From positions 496,001 through 560,000 of the forward strand of contig CP136492.1 in the NCBI GenBank assembly GCA_032768795.1: DNA of 64,000 nucleotides. Reading direction: 5' to 3'. A program made the position numbers and the translations under genes. Position 1 is the first letter of the stretch, and the number at the start of each line of letters is the position of its first letter. Source of the stretch: Tremella fuciformis. Lineage: Eukaryota > Basidiomycota > Tremellomycetes > Tremellales > Tremellaceae. The notes under the pieces are model-generated. The model did no database searches, had not been told where the DNA came from, and worked only from the letters and a program-made list of their open reading frames with translations. Positions 53,058-64,000 of the stretch are shown here, piece after piece.

Positions 53058-56000
53058 CTACGCAGGCCCGACTTTCGGCTTGACGACGTCTCCCGCGATG
53101 CTCGCTCGGGCCTTCCGAGCGGGCGCTTCTTTTTTCGCGGCGGGCGGAGAAGCCTTCTTGCCCGCCGCGAGACCGGGCTTGGCAGCGGTCGTTGCCAGGG
53201 GGCTGAGCTCGCCGACGACGGTCGCCCGACGGCGTTTGGGCTGCGGGGCGCCGTCTGGCGGAGTAGCTGGCGCCGGTCGGATCAGCGGGCCTTTGGCCAG
53301 TGCTGATGATGGGGTCTTGAGAGACGACAAGTCCGGGGTGGACTTGGAGTTGGCAGAGGAGGACGAGACGAGCGATGATTGTGATGAGTTGACAGGGGGG
53401 TGGGGCTGGGGGTGCGAGGTTGGATCGTCGGTCGCGAAGAGGGGACCAAACGTGTCCGAGGCCGAGTGGGCAAAGGTGACACCTGCCATGGCGGCAAACT
53501 GTCCATCAGCGCCAGACTTCGACTGCAATGAACGGGGTGACTCACAATGCTGAACAGGTCATTTCTCAGAATGCCTGTCACCTGACTACCCTCCGGCACG
53601 ACGACCTTCCCCACATACTTTTGAGCCTCGGCGAGAGGCACCCATACTCCACAGACGCCGGGCGCGTAAAACACCCCATTCTGATTCTTCTGCTGCATCG
53701 TTTTGTGCGAAGCGATTGAGCTGCCTGGGGCATGGATGATTTCCCGATGCTTGGTCGACGGAACCGATAGAGCATTGAGCAGAGCAGTGGCATTGACAAA
53801 GTCGGTATCGACACGACGGAGCACGATGCCCACCTTGCCTTGAGGGGTGTTGTAGTGATGCGAGTAGACCGGGATCTGATTGACCACACACGCGTCGAGG
53901 CCCGGGCAGATGGACCTGAATGCTCCAGGTCTTGCTCTGGGCGGTGCTGAGCCACTGGGAGCGGACGTCGTCGACGAAGCCGACGGAGTGCTCGCAGGAG
54001 CCGGAGCGGCGGCCGCTGCTGTCTTGGCAGGGGTCGTCGCTCTTTCGGACGGTGCAGAAGGGACCGAAGAGAGTTTCGAATCTGTCGAAGCGGCCGAAGC
54101 GGGCCGGGGTACTGCAGTGGGCGGTACAGCCAAAGTCGCATTGTCTGCAGGCGGCTGTTGCTTGACCGGCGAGGGGGTGAGGGTCGGTTTGACGTCGGCC
54201 GGTGGCGGAGCAGGAGACGGCGTCTTGATGCTGATCACAGCCTCGACCTCTGCCTGGGCTTGCAGGTCTTCCAGACTGACAGCTGCGAGAGGAGGCGACT
54301 TGAGAGCCTTGGGATCGACGCCAAATCCAGGAAGGTCAACGAGGGACAGTCCACTGATACCACTCATGTTCTGCAGCATCATCGGACTGAGCACGCCTGG
54401 CGTGGCCAGCTGCAGACTGTCGCTCGAGCCAAAGGGCGTTGTGAGGTCGGAGAAGGGAGAGGGCTGATCCGGCCCGGCCGAGTCGGGCGTCACGGTGATG
54501 CCCTTGCACTGTTGCCTCCAGGCTTGGTAGACAGCCTTGGCATGCTCGGCTTTGACCTTGGACTCTTTCTTGTCCTGCTCAACCCGGGCGTTCGCCTCTG
54601 CCCACGCCGCTTCCAAGTCTTCCGTGCCGATGGCGCCCTCGAAGGGGTCGATGTCCATCTCCTCGGGAGAGACGGGATCGGGCGAGTCGGGCCGCTTCGA
54701 CTTGACGCTCTTCTTGCGAGAGATCTTCGGTGTGAGAGCCAGCTTGTGGAACGAACCGACTCCGATGCAGCCCCATACCCCTGCGGTTGTCAAGGGCCGG
54801 TTCTTGCGACCTCGCGCTGGCGTCTTGTCCGTCTTGCCCTGAGAAGGCATGAGCTCGTCGAGCTCTTCGAGAGTGACGCTCTCTGGACCTATCATGACCT
54901 CTTCAAAGATCTTCGATCCATTGATCGAGTCGAGCTCTGGCAACTCGGACGAACCACTCGAAGGTGATCTGGATTCAGTGGAAGCTCTCGAGCCATAGGC
55001 CATGGCACTCGAGTCGTCCGGAACGGTGGACAAGGGGGAGGCGTAGTCGAAGGGCTCTTGCTTGACGTGCATGGCGTCGGCCGCGTCCTGAGCCCAGGCG
55101 GCAGTCTCATACTGCTTGTCATGCTCGGGCGGAAGGTCTCCAACATTGGACCCGAGCTCGATGTCCGAAAGGGCATCCTCCGCTTTGACAGGAAGCTCGC
55201 CATCCTCGTCGAGCCAAGTTGGAGGCTCGACCGAGGATTCGTTCGGATCGAAGGACTCGGCGAGTCGAGGAAGATGCTCACAGGGGCTGCCCTGCGGCTG
55301 AGGAGGGACGTCCGGAAGGGAGAGGTGCGGCAGGGCGGGGGAAGATGTGATACCCCATTCGGCAAGCGCCGGTGCAACGTCGAACGGGACACGGAGGTGG
55401 TCCCGTAGGAAACCCTGCGCTCGCGCTGTCGAAGTGCTGTCGGCGATGGAGGAGGTGTCGGAGGCTGTGAGGCGGGCGAGGTCCAGTACCGGGCTCGCCG
55501 ACGGTTGCTCCGATTGGGGTATGTTGAACAAGACTCGAAGGGCGTCTGTTGCTTCTTTGACCTTGTTCTCGTCCTCGTCGTCGGGCGACTTGTCGCCGTC
55601 CGACATGATCCCTGACGCCATTCCCCAGTCTTCCGCCCTGGTCTCATCTCCCGAGCTCGACGTCGAGTCTTCATCGTCGAAGCGCCCATGGCGTGCTGTC
55701 CAGGTCGTGTTGTCCAGCGAGTGAGACGGGAAGGGAGAGGTGTGAGGCAGGCTGTTGAAGGTCGGCAGTGTAGGGGTGAAGGATTGGAAGAGGTCTTGAA
55801 AGGTCGAGCGGATGGTGGGGAAAGTAGACGAGAGCGAGAGGGGAGGTGGGAGGGATTTGCGCGGCTTGAGGACCGGACGGACGGACGGTCCCGGGTCGAG
55901 GTCCATATCCGAATCGGACGTATCACTGTCGGAGGAGTCATCGAGGATGTTCCTCATGCGCGAGGACGCGCGAGGTCGGCGAGGTGCCGGCTGCACGACG

Positions 56001-57130
56001 ACGGGCGTGACGTCCCGCGAGGTGCTCTGACTCCTGGATCGAGACGAATCGCTCTCCTCATCCTGACCCGCTCCAACTACGAGACGGATCTTGACCGAGG
56101 GCGTCGACTTGCTGCTCTTCGTCTTGGTCTTTGACTTTCCCTCCTTGTCGCTATCCGTCTTTGAAGCCTTCTCCTTGGCGGGTTGGGGCTTGATTTTCGG
56201 TGCGAGCTTGCGAGGTGGGGCTTTGGGTACTTCCAAGCCATCGAAGGGATTCTTCCACTTTGCCTTGCAGGCGAGGTGGCTGAGGAACCAGACGGTGCCT
56301 TTGGGGCGGATGGGTCTGGCGAAGGCGTCGGGATGGAGGGCGGGCTCGAGCGCAGACTCGACGACCGAGCCGGCGAGTTGGTGTTTGGCGAGGAGGGGTG
56401 GGCGGACAGGCTCGGACTTCTCGCACCTTTTCAGGTGGGAGCGTATGGACGTGTTGATGACCGCCGCCGGCTCGATCGCGGCGGAGGGAGGTCTCAACCA
56501 TCCTTGTTCGAACGCGATGGCCGCAATTTCGTCTGCTGAGAGCGCGCGATTGTCCTGATACAGTCAGCAATTGTATGCCATAGACCCCACAGCGGAGCAC
56601 CACGATCTCGGGCAATAGGCTAGCGCGATGGAGAAACCGTGTGATCGGGAAGAGGTGAGACACGGGAGTGGGGACATGCAGAAAGGGGAAATGGTGAGCG
56701 GAGCAGGACTCACCAGCATGGCCACAGCCGCACACGAAGCCATCAACACCTCATCTGCACCGTCCTCGTCGCACACTCCGCACCTCTCCTTGCCTCCATA
56801 CCTGTCCGGGAACGGACAGGGCACCTTGTCCCTCTCCTGTGCGTTGCGCAACCCATGACTCTTCGCCTCGACCACGGTCTTGGAGATCTTGGGCGGATCG
56901 ACCTTTGCCGCTCGGGGAGCGACGTTCGGCTGGCGAGGGACGAGCTTGCGCGCCGAGGGCGCAGGGGAGGGCTGGGTGGACGGGCCGGCTACAGGCGTCG
57001 CGTCGACATGGTGGGCGGGCGGGGAAGGGGCCGATGCGTCGACGGAGGGACGGTGTCGGCTGGGCCTTTGGCTAGGCGGATGGCTCGATGTGACCTGCGG
57101 CGTGGATGTCGTCCGAGGGCTTCGAGCCAT
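53058..57130 (-). CDS. Nuclear protein with GDS1-like winged helix and KilA-N/APSES-like domain, 1288 aa
   Basis: Three exons, 57130-56714, 56554-53546 and 53498-53058, with phase-0 introns of 159 and 47 nt. After a Pro/Ser-rich start comes a winged-helix-like block assembled across the first intron: EVLMASCAAVAMLDNRALSA, then ADEIAAIAFEQGW, VINTSIRSHLKRCEKS, PLLAKHQLAGSV and PKGTVWFLS. This matches the GDS1-type pattern. About 700 acidic and Ser-rich residues follow. Near residue 1000 is a KilA-N/APSES-like domain: PVYSHHYNTPQGKVGIVLRR, VDTDFVNATALLNAL and CGVWVPLAEAQKYVGKV. The tail has basic clusters (PKRRRATVVG, KKASPPAAKK). Both domains suggest DNA binding and a transcriptional role. Target genes cannot be read from the sequence. 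Confidence 0.75.
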
Positions 57131-59387
57131 CACTGGGGGGCGGGGTGTATCGCGGGCGCCAAGTCGTCCTGGGCAGCAGGCGGCTCGGTGCCAACGATAC
57201 GGTGCGGGAGGTGCGTATCAGTGTCGAGGGAAGCGCCGTGTCGGCTCTCATGTACGGTACACGTCGACGCGTGTGCCCTCGCTGCCGATGCAGTGCCGTG
57301 CCCGATAGGTCGGTGGCAAAGGCGACGCCCACAAGACTGGTCGAGAGGACGCGCAGCTGGTCACGGGGCGGCTGACTGGCCAGAGTGGGCCTCACGGTCG
57401 AAAGGAGCGTCAAAGGTATCGCTGACGGGCCGTCCAAGGCTGAGCGGCTCCACGTCGTCGTGAGGCGGATCTCCAGCTGATCCTCGCAGGCGGGCAGAGA
57501 CGTCTCGGGGGCAAGGGGGAGGAGGGAGGAGGGAGACGCGAAGCGCGGGGGTCCTTTGCCTCGACGAGACTGCGTGGAGAGTTCGCCACCGGTGCCGGTG
57601 AGTTGGGGAATGAGGGATCCACAAACGACCGAATTGGGCGAATGGAGGAGATGGAGAGGTAGATGAAGTTGGATGAATGAATGCCGTCAGGTGCGACGGC
57701 AGAGTCGTGTGCCGATGTGCTTGGGTCTGTCGTTATTGGGCTGGTTTGGCGAGGTCGGGCGGTCCGAGGGAGGGAGGGAACAGAGAAGGGATGGATGTGG
57801 GCGAGGTTCGTCACGTTCTTTTTGGGTTTCCTTTTCGTATGTCGTCTGGACGTGGGTCAGCACTGCTGTTCGTTGGTAAGGTGAGAGTGAGCGATAGAGA
57901 GGGAGGGAGACGAAAAAAAGTGGGTTGAAGGGCGGGGGAGGGTTGATGGAGCGGTCGCTTGGTCCGAGCTCTGTGTGGCAAAGGACCATCTGCCCGATGT
58001 AGCGCAGTCCAGTGGATTGTTGTCTCCTCCATGCATCGGGCGAAAAGAGGGGGAGAAGGGGAGGGGCATCACGAAGCGATGATGGGGTCATCAAGTGATG
58101 GTGATGGGATGAGGAGGAGGGCCTTTGAAACGCGACAGGTAGGATGGTAGTGCAGGAATGGATGGGGTGGATGGGGGAGTGGGGGCGCTACGTACACTTC
58201 TATGGATCGGCCCCGCCGATCTTCTCGCTGATGTTGTTGTTGCTAATGTTGATGATGGTGCTGATGCCGCTTTTGATATCCTCCCAAACGCCCAAAGAGT
58301 CGAATCGGTGAATCGAATGGAGAGAGAAGAGGAGCGTGTCGTGTAGTGGTGGTGGTGGTGAGAGAAAGTGTGGGTGGAAGGGCGGCGGATGGATGACCCG
58401 ACCCGAAGTCCTGTAGCCTGTTGCAAGCTGCAGGGGAAGAAGGGGAGAGGGGAACAGGGCAGGTCAGTGTCGTCGTCACCAACCTGCGTCCACGCCAACT
58501 CTCTTTTAGTAGTGCTGCTGCTGCTCTTGCCCAGAGTAGACGAAAGCTGTGGCAGGGTAAGCTTCGGCCTATAGCATGCCCTCTTCCCTGATCCTGACTC
58601 TCTCTTCCCTTGGCTCTTGGCTGGCCTGGAGAACCGGAGACCCGGAAATTTTCCGTCCATCCAAGCAACCAAGAGAGAGAGATAGGGGCATTCCTATGCT
58701 ATTCAACTCAATTGAATAGCTCGACAGTCAGCGAGAGAAAGGCGTCATGCGTTCCAGGCCTGGTCCACTCCACGAAGCGCTGCTAAGCTCTCACCATAGC
58801 ACGAGTGTCGATGACCCGGCTGATCGAGAGGATCGCCATCCGGCCGGTCGAAGTGTTCAGTGTAGGGACGCTATCCTAATTGCTAATTGCTATGCCGTGC
58901 TATGCTAATGACGTCGGGCGAAAAGCTAATGACTCTAATGAGGTCAATGCTGCATCGGAACAAGTCGGAGTGTGGCAGTCGAGCGTGGCAACTCACATGA
59001 GCGGGCGCGAGAAGGCGTCAATGGAGGAGCGCCTTGAGGTCGCTGGGCGACGGCCAGTGGGTCGGGTCCAAGGAGGGAGGAGTGTTTTGTAGCATCGACA
59101 GAAGGCTCCAGCTCTTTTGCGGACATGGAAGGCGAGGGGGGAGGGCCTGATTGCGACATCTCACTACAGCTGTCTAACGGCTCGTCACATGACCCCCTCC
59201 CCACGCATCGTCATGCCCGTCATGCATGTCATCGATAGAGGCTGTCCGTCTCATCGGGCACACGGTCCCCATCCCTTGTCGTGAGGAAGGCGTGAAACCA
59301 GAGAAATTGCGCCCATCACCTCGCCCAGCTCCAAAGTCACATCTCATATATTCCCATCCCGATGTCAACCCTTGCCAATGAATCACC
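57131..59387. other. Long intergenic region between divergent genes
   Basis: About 2.25 kb between the KilA-N protein gene (minus) and the next plus-strand gene. It is rich in purine/pyrimidine-biased and GGT/GAT simple stretches (57700-58400) and has no ORF resembling a known protein. The size suggests a complex promoter and long 5' UTR for the transcription-factor-like gene. Confidence 0.45.
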
Positions 59388-60062
59388 ATGCAGACCACCC
59401 GCAGCTTCTCCAGCGCCTCTCAACCCGACGCCCCTACTCCCTCCTCTTACCACACCGAGACTGAGACTGAGCAGAGCTCAGAGACTACGCGGGGGATATT
59501 CGTGCCGGACTGGACGTACGCCACGCTCACAGCTGACGACGTCCACGACCTCGTCGAGTCGCTCTACAGCGCCAAGCGTGGGTCCCCTTCCACCCTTCCC
59601 CCATAGTCTCAGAAGGGAGTGCTGATCCCAGGCGAGGACTACTCGCTCTGCCCGCCGGAGACAGTCGACGAGACCATAGTCCAGACATACAAACACAGCC
59701 TCGACACCCAGCTCAGGGCAAGCCATCCGACCTGGTCGAAGCGCGAGAGATACGCCTTCGAGCCGCGGCAAGACCTGACCAGCGCGTACTTTGCCGCAAC
59801 GCAGGCCGCCGAATTGCTGTGCGGCACTTCAGACTTTTTCGGCACTGAACTGACGCCGGTGCTGTGGAAGTCTGAGGTTGTCATCGCTAGGAATAGCTGG
59901 AATCGACCCGGATATTTTGGCGAGGCTTTTGATCGTTGGATGAAGCGCTGGAATGGGTACGAGTTGATGCAGCGTATGACGGGGGAACAAGGGGGTGAGG
60001 GCGTCGTTGGGTCGCGTGTGTTTGTGGATTGGCACGAGTCGAAGCGCAAATCTAGGTACTGA
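59388..60062 (+). CDS. Unrecognised protein L, 206 aa
   Basis: Two exons, 59388-59577 and 59632-60062, with a 54-nt GTGGGT intron. It starts MQTTRSFSSASQPDAPTPSS. Blocks are TRGIFVPDWTYATLTADDVH, DLVESLYSAKRED, LCPPETVDETIVQTYKHSLD and DFFGTELTPVLWKSEVVIAR. A TATATT box lies about 40 nt before the ATG. The last base is only 38 bp from the end of URB1 on the other strand. No domain is recognised, but the composition is that of a folded protein. Confidence 0.55.
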
Positions 60063-60100
60063 TCAGTCCCAACATGCTATGGCGATGCATCATGATATGA

Positions 60101-63100
60101 CTACTCCCCCGCCCAGGCAGCCGTGGATTCGCGCCGCACCCACCGGCCCATCTCCGTGTCCAGCCCGGACACGCGGTACCTCACTTCGTCCAGCTCGTCC
60201 TGCGCTTGCGCTGCCTCCTTCTCCTCCATGGCCAGCCCGACCTCAAACACTCGCTCGACAATCTCGGTCTGCACCTGCACCTCCTTCAGGCCCATCAACC
60301 GCTTGACCAGGAAACGCATCGTGGCACTCGTCGGCGATCTCACGACAGAGCACCGCAGCGCGATACGCGAGAGCACGTCAAGGCGCTCGGCATCTACATA
60401 CCGCGTGAGCTTCGGTTCGCCGAATAGGGAGGAGCAAGCTCACCAGCATCCGCCACTGCGACCTGCACGAGCTCTTCCGCCTCGCGGACCCAGGCGTCTT
60501 TGCCATCTTTCGAAAGTGGCGATACGCCAACGACCATGTTCTCCAACAAGACAAGATACGCCGAGCGCTCCTCGCGAACATTGCGCACGTAGCTGCCAGG
60601 CAGTGCGTCCGTTTCCCACAGCATCGTCAGCCACCGAATGGCAAAGTGCTTGTACACCAAGCTCGCCGCTGCCGCAGGAATGGATGTCCAAGCCTCCAGA
60701 ACTAGCAGGATGAGTCGCCGGGCGGCAGAGTCGGTGAGTGTCTGGTACATGACCTGCAGCAGGCCCCATGTGTCTCGCCGCTGCAAGATGCGCCAGTCCT
60801 GCCGGTCAGCCAACACTTCCTCTTTCCAGCCATTACTTACCGCTTCCGTCCGCACGCCGTCGCGAAGGAGGCGCAGCATCCATGCGCGTTCTTGCTTGTT
60901 CATATCGCTCGACGACATGAGCATGCCATATAGCATCGGCACGTCCCCCGCATCGAATACCGGCCGCTGTAGGAAGAAACGGCTGGCGGCGGGATAGAAA
61001 AAGTTGGCGGGATTGGCGAGTGAGCGTAGCGCATGGACGAAGAAGAGGGTAATGAGGGGTGGCAGACGAGCGGGAGAGGTAGATACAGCTGAATCAGGTG
61101 CGGGAATGGCGTGACGAAGAAGTCGGAGCAGATATTGCAGCTGAGCCTTTTCTTGGAACGTGGCCGGGTCGATCTTGTCGAATGTGGCGCCAAGCAACCT
61201 CAAAGCGAGGCTGCGCAGCTCGGCATCCCGTGATGACAGTGTGCAGACGAGCACACCAAGCACGTTGGTCCGCATGATCTCGACCCACTCCAGGCCGCTC
61301 AAAGTCTCGGCTAGAGCAGCGCCCAGCAGGCCAAGGAGAAAGACGGGATCATATAGATCCTCCTTGACCTCCTTCTCCTTCAGATCTCCACGCAATCGGC
61401 GTCTCAGCGGAAAGGCGGTACACGCCGCAAAAACCTTTTGCGAGTCAACTGACACAAGTGCGTCGTATGCCCGCTGAGCCCGTGGGATGCCAGAGGGCGA
61501 CCAGGAAACCAGGATAGACGCAGCGGATATCCTGCGATGTTGTTCGAAGAGCTGGAAGATGGACAGAATTTGCCGGTCCGATTTTGAGAGAGTTCCCCTG
61601 TAGAGCGGAAGGAGCGGCTCGACATATGTCGGTTGACACGAGACGTAGGGAGAAGCGAAGAAGAGGGCGTGTATCAGGCCGACCAAAGCGGGTTGATGGA
61701 CAGGCAGATCATCGGTACGCGCCAGTGACTTGAATGTGGCGCTATCCAGAACGAGCTGTAGCGACTGTCGGATGAAGCTTGCCTTGAGATTCGGGACGCC
61801 GAGGAGCTTTGATGCAAGCTCGATGCAAACGACCTGATCCAGCCGATCTTGAAGGATGATCGTGATCAGCCGTTCGATCTGAGCGGTAGACAGTTCGATC
61901 TCAGACAACGTCGGGATAATCGATGCGACGGCCATACATGCTGCTCTTACTTCAGACGAGGGTTCCAATGTCGACTCGAGATGCTCGTCCAGATCCACTA
62001 GAAGCTGATTCATCAAGGTCGGTAGTATCGCTCGAATTGCTTGGTCATCATTCATCGCGAGGATGTCGATAAGCCGCCATGCTGTCGCAAGCGGCAACCG
62101 GCTTATCTGAGCCACGCGCGCTGAGACTGCTGGTGCGTCGCTCGCCAACACCTGTTGCACCATGGAAAGACAGTCTTCGATTTGTGTGGCATCAGCGAGC
62201 CCTCGTAGTGCTGTACCGATGATGTGAGAGCCAAGAGACATCCATTCCATCGCAGAGATACCACCCAGGAGCGCTCGAAGCGCTGGAATCAGATCCATGC
62301 GCCCTGACGCTTCGGATGTAGTCCGCAGGTACTGCAAGAAGGCTTGCGCAGCTGTCGGCTGGAAGGCCACGAGCTCGGCGACCAGCATGATAGCCTCGAA
62401 CCCGCCGAGCTCCACCAGTCTTTCGACGTCACCTTTTGTCACATGAAGCTTTATCGGCGTTTCGCCTCTGGGTCTCCGTCGAGTCTCATCGATCTGTACG
62501 AGCTGTCTTAACGGATCGATCACGCTCAAGTCGAGCAGAACGGGAAGGTGACCGAATGCCAAGGACACGTCTGTGCTCTTGCAGAGCAGCTCGCCGAGAA
62601 TGTCGGCAACGGTCTCTCTCGGGAGTGTGGAGAGCCGCTTTGGCTTTTTCAGCAGCCGTTCTGCTACTTGTTTCGCCTGCTGCGCGGTCAAGAATCGTAT
62701 CCACGGCCGGGTGACTGTCAGAGTCTTCAATGTCAGCTCATTGCTCTGCGAGCGCCGCATGACTTGCTTCGAGGAGTTTATCGCCCTTGGGCTTCTGGTC
62801 AAACGCTTCTACGCAGTGTAGTGGGTAAAACTCTGCCACCAAACTGTCTTCTGGAGAGTCGGGAGATAGACATTGGATGATGCGGGCTAGCAGTGTTCGA
62901 ATCTCGTCCCTTTGGAAGGTGGTGAACAGATCCCGCATCTCGACACTGTCGAAGATGGACGCCTTGAGACGGGGCGATGGATGGCGCGACAGACATCGAG
63001 ATAAGATCTCGAGTAAGAAATATCGCTCAGATACAGTACGAGATGGTACACATGCGAGGTGGGCGGCCAGACGTCCTATCATGGCGATTTGACCTTCCGA

Positions 63101-64000
63101 GCCGGACAAAACGAACGATCTGGCGAATTGGTCCTCAACAATCGGCGACGAGTGGGTCATGCCTTTGAGGAGCCGACAATGGAACGAACGGTCTTGCCAT
63201 AACCTTGACCATCAGTGTCCAATCGAATCTGCAATGATGGCTTACTTTTCATCCGCCAAGGTGGGCTGTGGTTCCTGTACACTCTTACCATTCACCGCGT
63301 TGGTCTTCCCACGCATGAAGCGGACATCGCTGCGCATGGAGTGCAAAATGGCATTGAGCCCTGGGCGATCTTGACCTAGCTCCTGCGCCTCCGCCAGGAT
63401 CTGCGCGACCTTCTCAATGACAGCATCCACAAATTGCCCATCCCTCTGCTTGCTGAAGAAGCCTGGCAGCAGCCGGCGCAGATAGTTGAGGACCACCGCA
63501 GCCGCTTCGGTCGAGATATGTTGCCCCTTGATCTTGGCATGCAGCTGTTCGAGTATCGTCATCAGGAGCGGGCTCGGCATCTCCTCGCGCTTCGACCAGG
63601 AGAGATAGCCGGGTAAAAGGTTGGTCAGATCTTCGAGGTATTTATAAGGCGCTTTTTCACATCGCTTGACACAGTCGTCGAAGAACGATAAGAGGTGGAT
63701 CTGTTGAGTCAGAAGCACCGGATCGAGGGTGGTTGGATTTCGGGGCATCGCATTTAGCCAGAGGTCGAGCTCGGAAGGATCGTGTTCGAAGAGCATGGTC
63801 GGGTTGAGAAGTCGCTCTATAAGCTGCGTGGCCATATTGAATGTCATGGATTGACGGGTGCTGAGCAGGAGCTGCAGGATGTGATACAGGTAAGTGTACT
63901 GTGAGCTCGCTTGCCGTCAGCGCGCAATCGCAGAAGAACAGAACCATCGCGCACCTGCTTTATTGATCCATTGCCAATCTCGCCATTCCGTTAGAAGCTC
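60101..64000 (-). CDS. URB1: Nucleolar pre-ribosomal-associated protein URB1/Npa1, C-terminal part (runs off right edge)
   Basis: Exons on the minus strand from the right edge: LLTEWRDWQWINKA, then YTYLYHILQLLLSTRQSM, ERLLNPTMLFEHD and LLSFFDDCVKRCEKAPYKYL. Further introns follow after LADEK, after KLLEA and after AVADA. The long helical-repeat body contains PLLPLYRGTLSKSDRQILSI and the family's C-terminal landmark FYPAASRFFLQRPVFDAGD, then VPMLYGMLMSSS, ERAWMLRLLRDGVRTE and DWRILQRRDTWGLL. The protein ends STAAWAGE at 60101. URB1 acts in early 60S ribosome assembly in the nucleolus, where the yeast protein joins snoRNP-containing pre-60S particles. The N-terminal part lies beyond the window. 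Confidence 0.9.

Noticed and set aside
53880..55408. Long plus-strand ORFs opposite the KilA-N protein (up to 269 codons)
   Set aside because: They are antisense frames of a GC-rich, low-complexity coding exon and lack splice or family support.
1..64000. CRISPR arrays, bacterial operons or ribosome-binding sites
   Set aside because: No regularly spaced repeats were seen, and the intron-rich gene structure shows the DNA is eukaryotic.
1..64000. tRNA or rRNA genes
   Set aside because: I scanned for the GGTTCRA B-box type motif with a matching A-box and did not find a convincing cloverleaf. A tRNAscan run would be decisive.

Overview
The window looks like nuclear chromosomal DNA of a basidiomycete fungus, most likely a Tremellomycete-type yeast. 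Nearly every conserved gene is split by many short GT-AG introns (mostly about 35-60 nt, usually with a CTGAC/CTNAC-like branch point). Genes are tightly packed on both strands, coding DNA is GC-rich, and the conserved proteins are typically fungal. The lineage call is inference; no rRNA or tRNA gene was found to support it.

Left part (1-27.7 kb): a conserved, gene-dense block. It holds the 5' part of a Jsn1/Puf-type RNA-binding protein (minus), a small BRI3-like membrane protein, a 1907-aa arrestin-related adaptor (minus), a DUF2470/TMEM254-like membrane protein, sphingosine-1-phosphate lyase DPL1 (minus), an Fpg/MutM-type DNA glycosylase, a tandem array of three intronless paralogues of unknown function (family A, 15.7-19.6 kb), a dienelactone hydrolase, a small protein of unknown function, an adenosine-deaminase-like enzyme (minus), an NAD(P)-binding SDR, a Prx5-type peroxiredoxin (minus) and Elongator subunit ELP6.

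Middle part (27.7-38.8 kb): an accessory region with no recognised housekeeping gene. It carries small two-exon genes of two unknown families, B and C, all on the minus strand, mixed with decayed copies and duplicated non-coding segments. A four-part module (C gene, repeated segment, B gene, Cys-rich relic) occurs twice, at 28.1-30.1 kb and 31.7-36.7 kb. The second copy holds a 2956-bp LTR retrotransposon with two identical 176-bp LTRs, a 5-bp TTAAA target duplication and one gag-protease ORF, but no integrase, reverse transcriptase or RNase H. It sits inside exon 1 of the third B gene.

Right part (39-64 kb): mostly conserved genes again. Two unrecognised proteins (E, F) come first, then a PAQR/IZH-type seven-helix membrane protein (minus), TSR2 (minus), the oligosaccharyltransferase subunit WBP1, two unrecognised genes, a 1288-aa nuclear protein with a GDS1-like winged helix and a KilA-N/APSES-like domain (minus), a small unknown gene, and the C-terminal part of the ribosome-biogenesis protein URB1 (minus), which runs off the right edge.

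Functionally the conserved genes are ordinary housekeeping: ribosome biogenesis (TSR2, URB1), tRNA modification (ELP6), N-glycosylation (WBP1), sphingolipid breakdown (DPL1), DNA repair, redox defence and endocytic regulation. The unusual content is the family A array and the B/C module region with its recent retrotransposon. All exon boundaries were read by eye from splice signals and reading frame.
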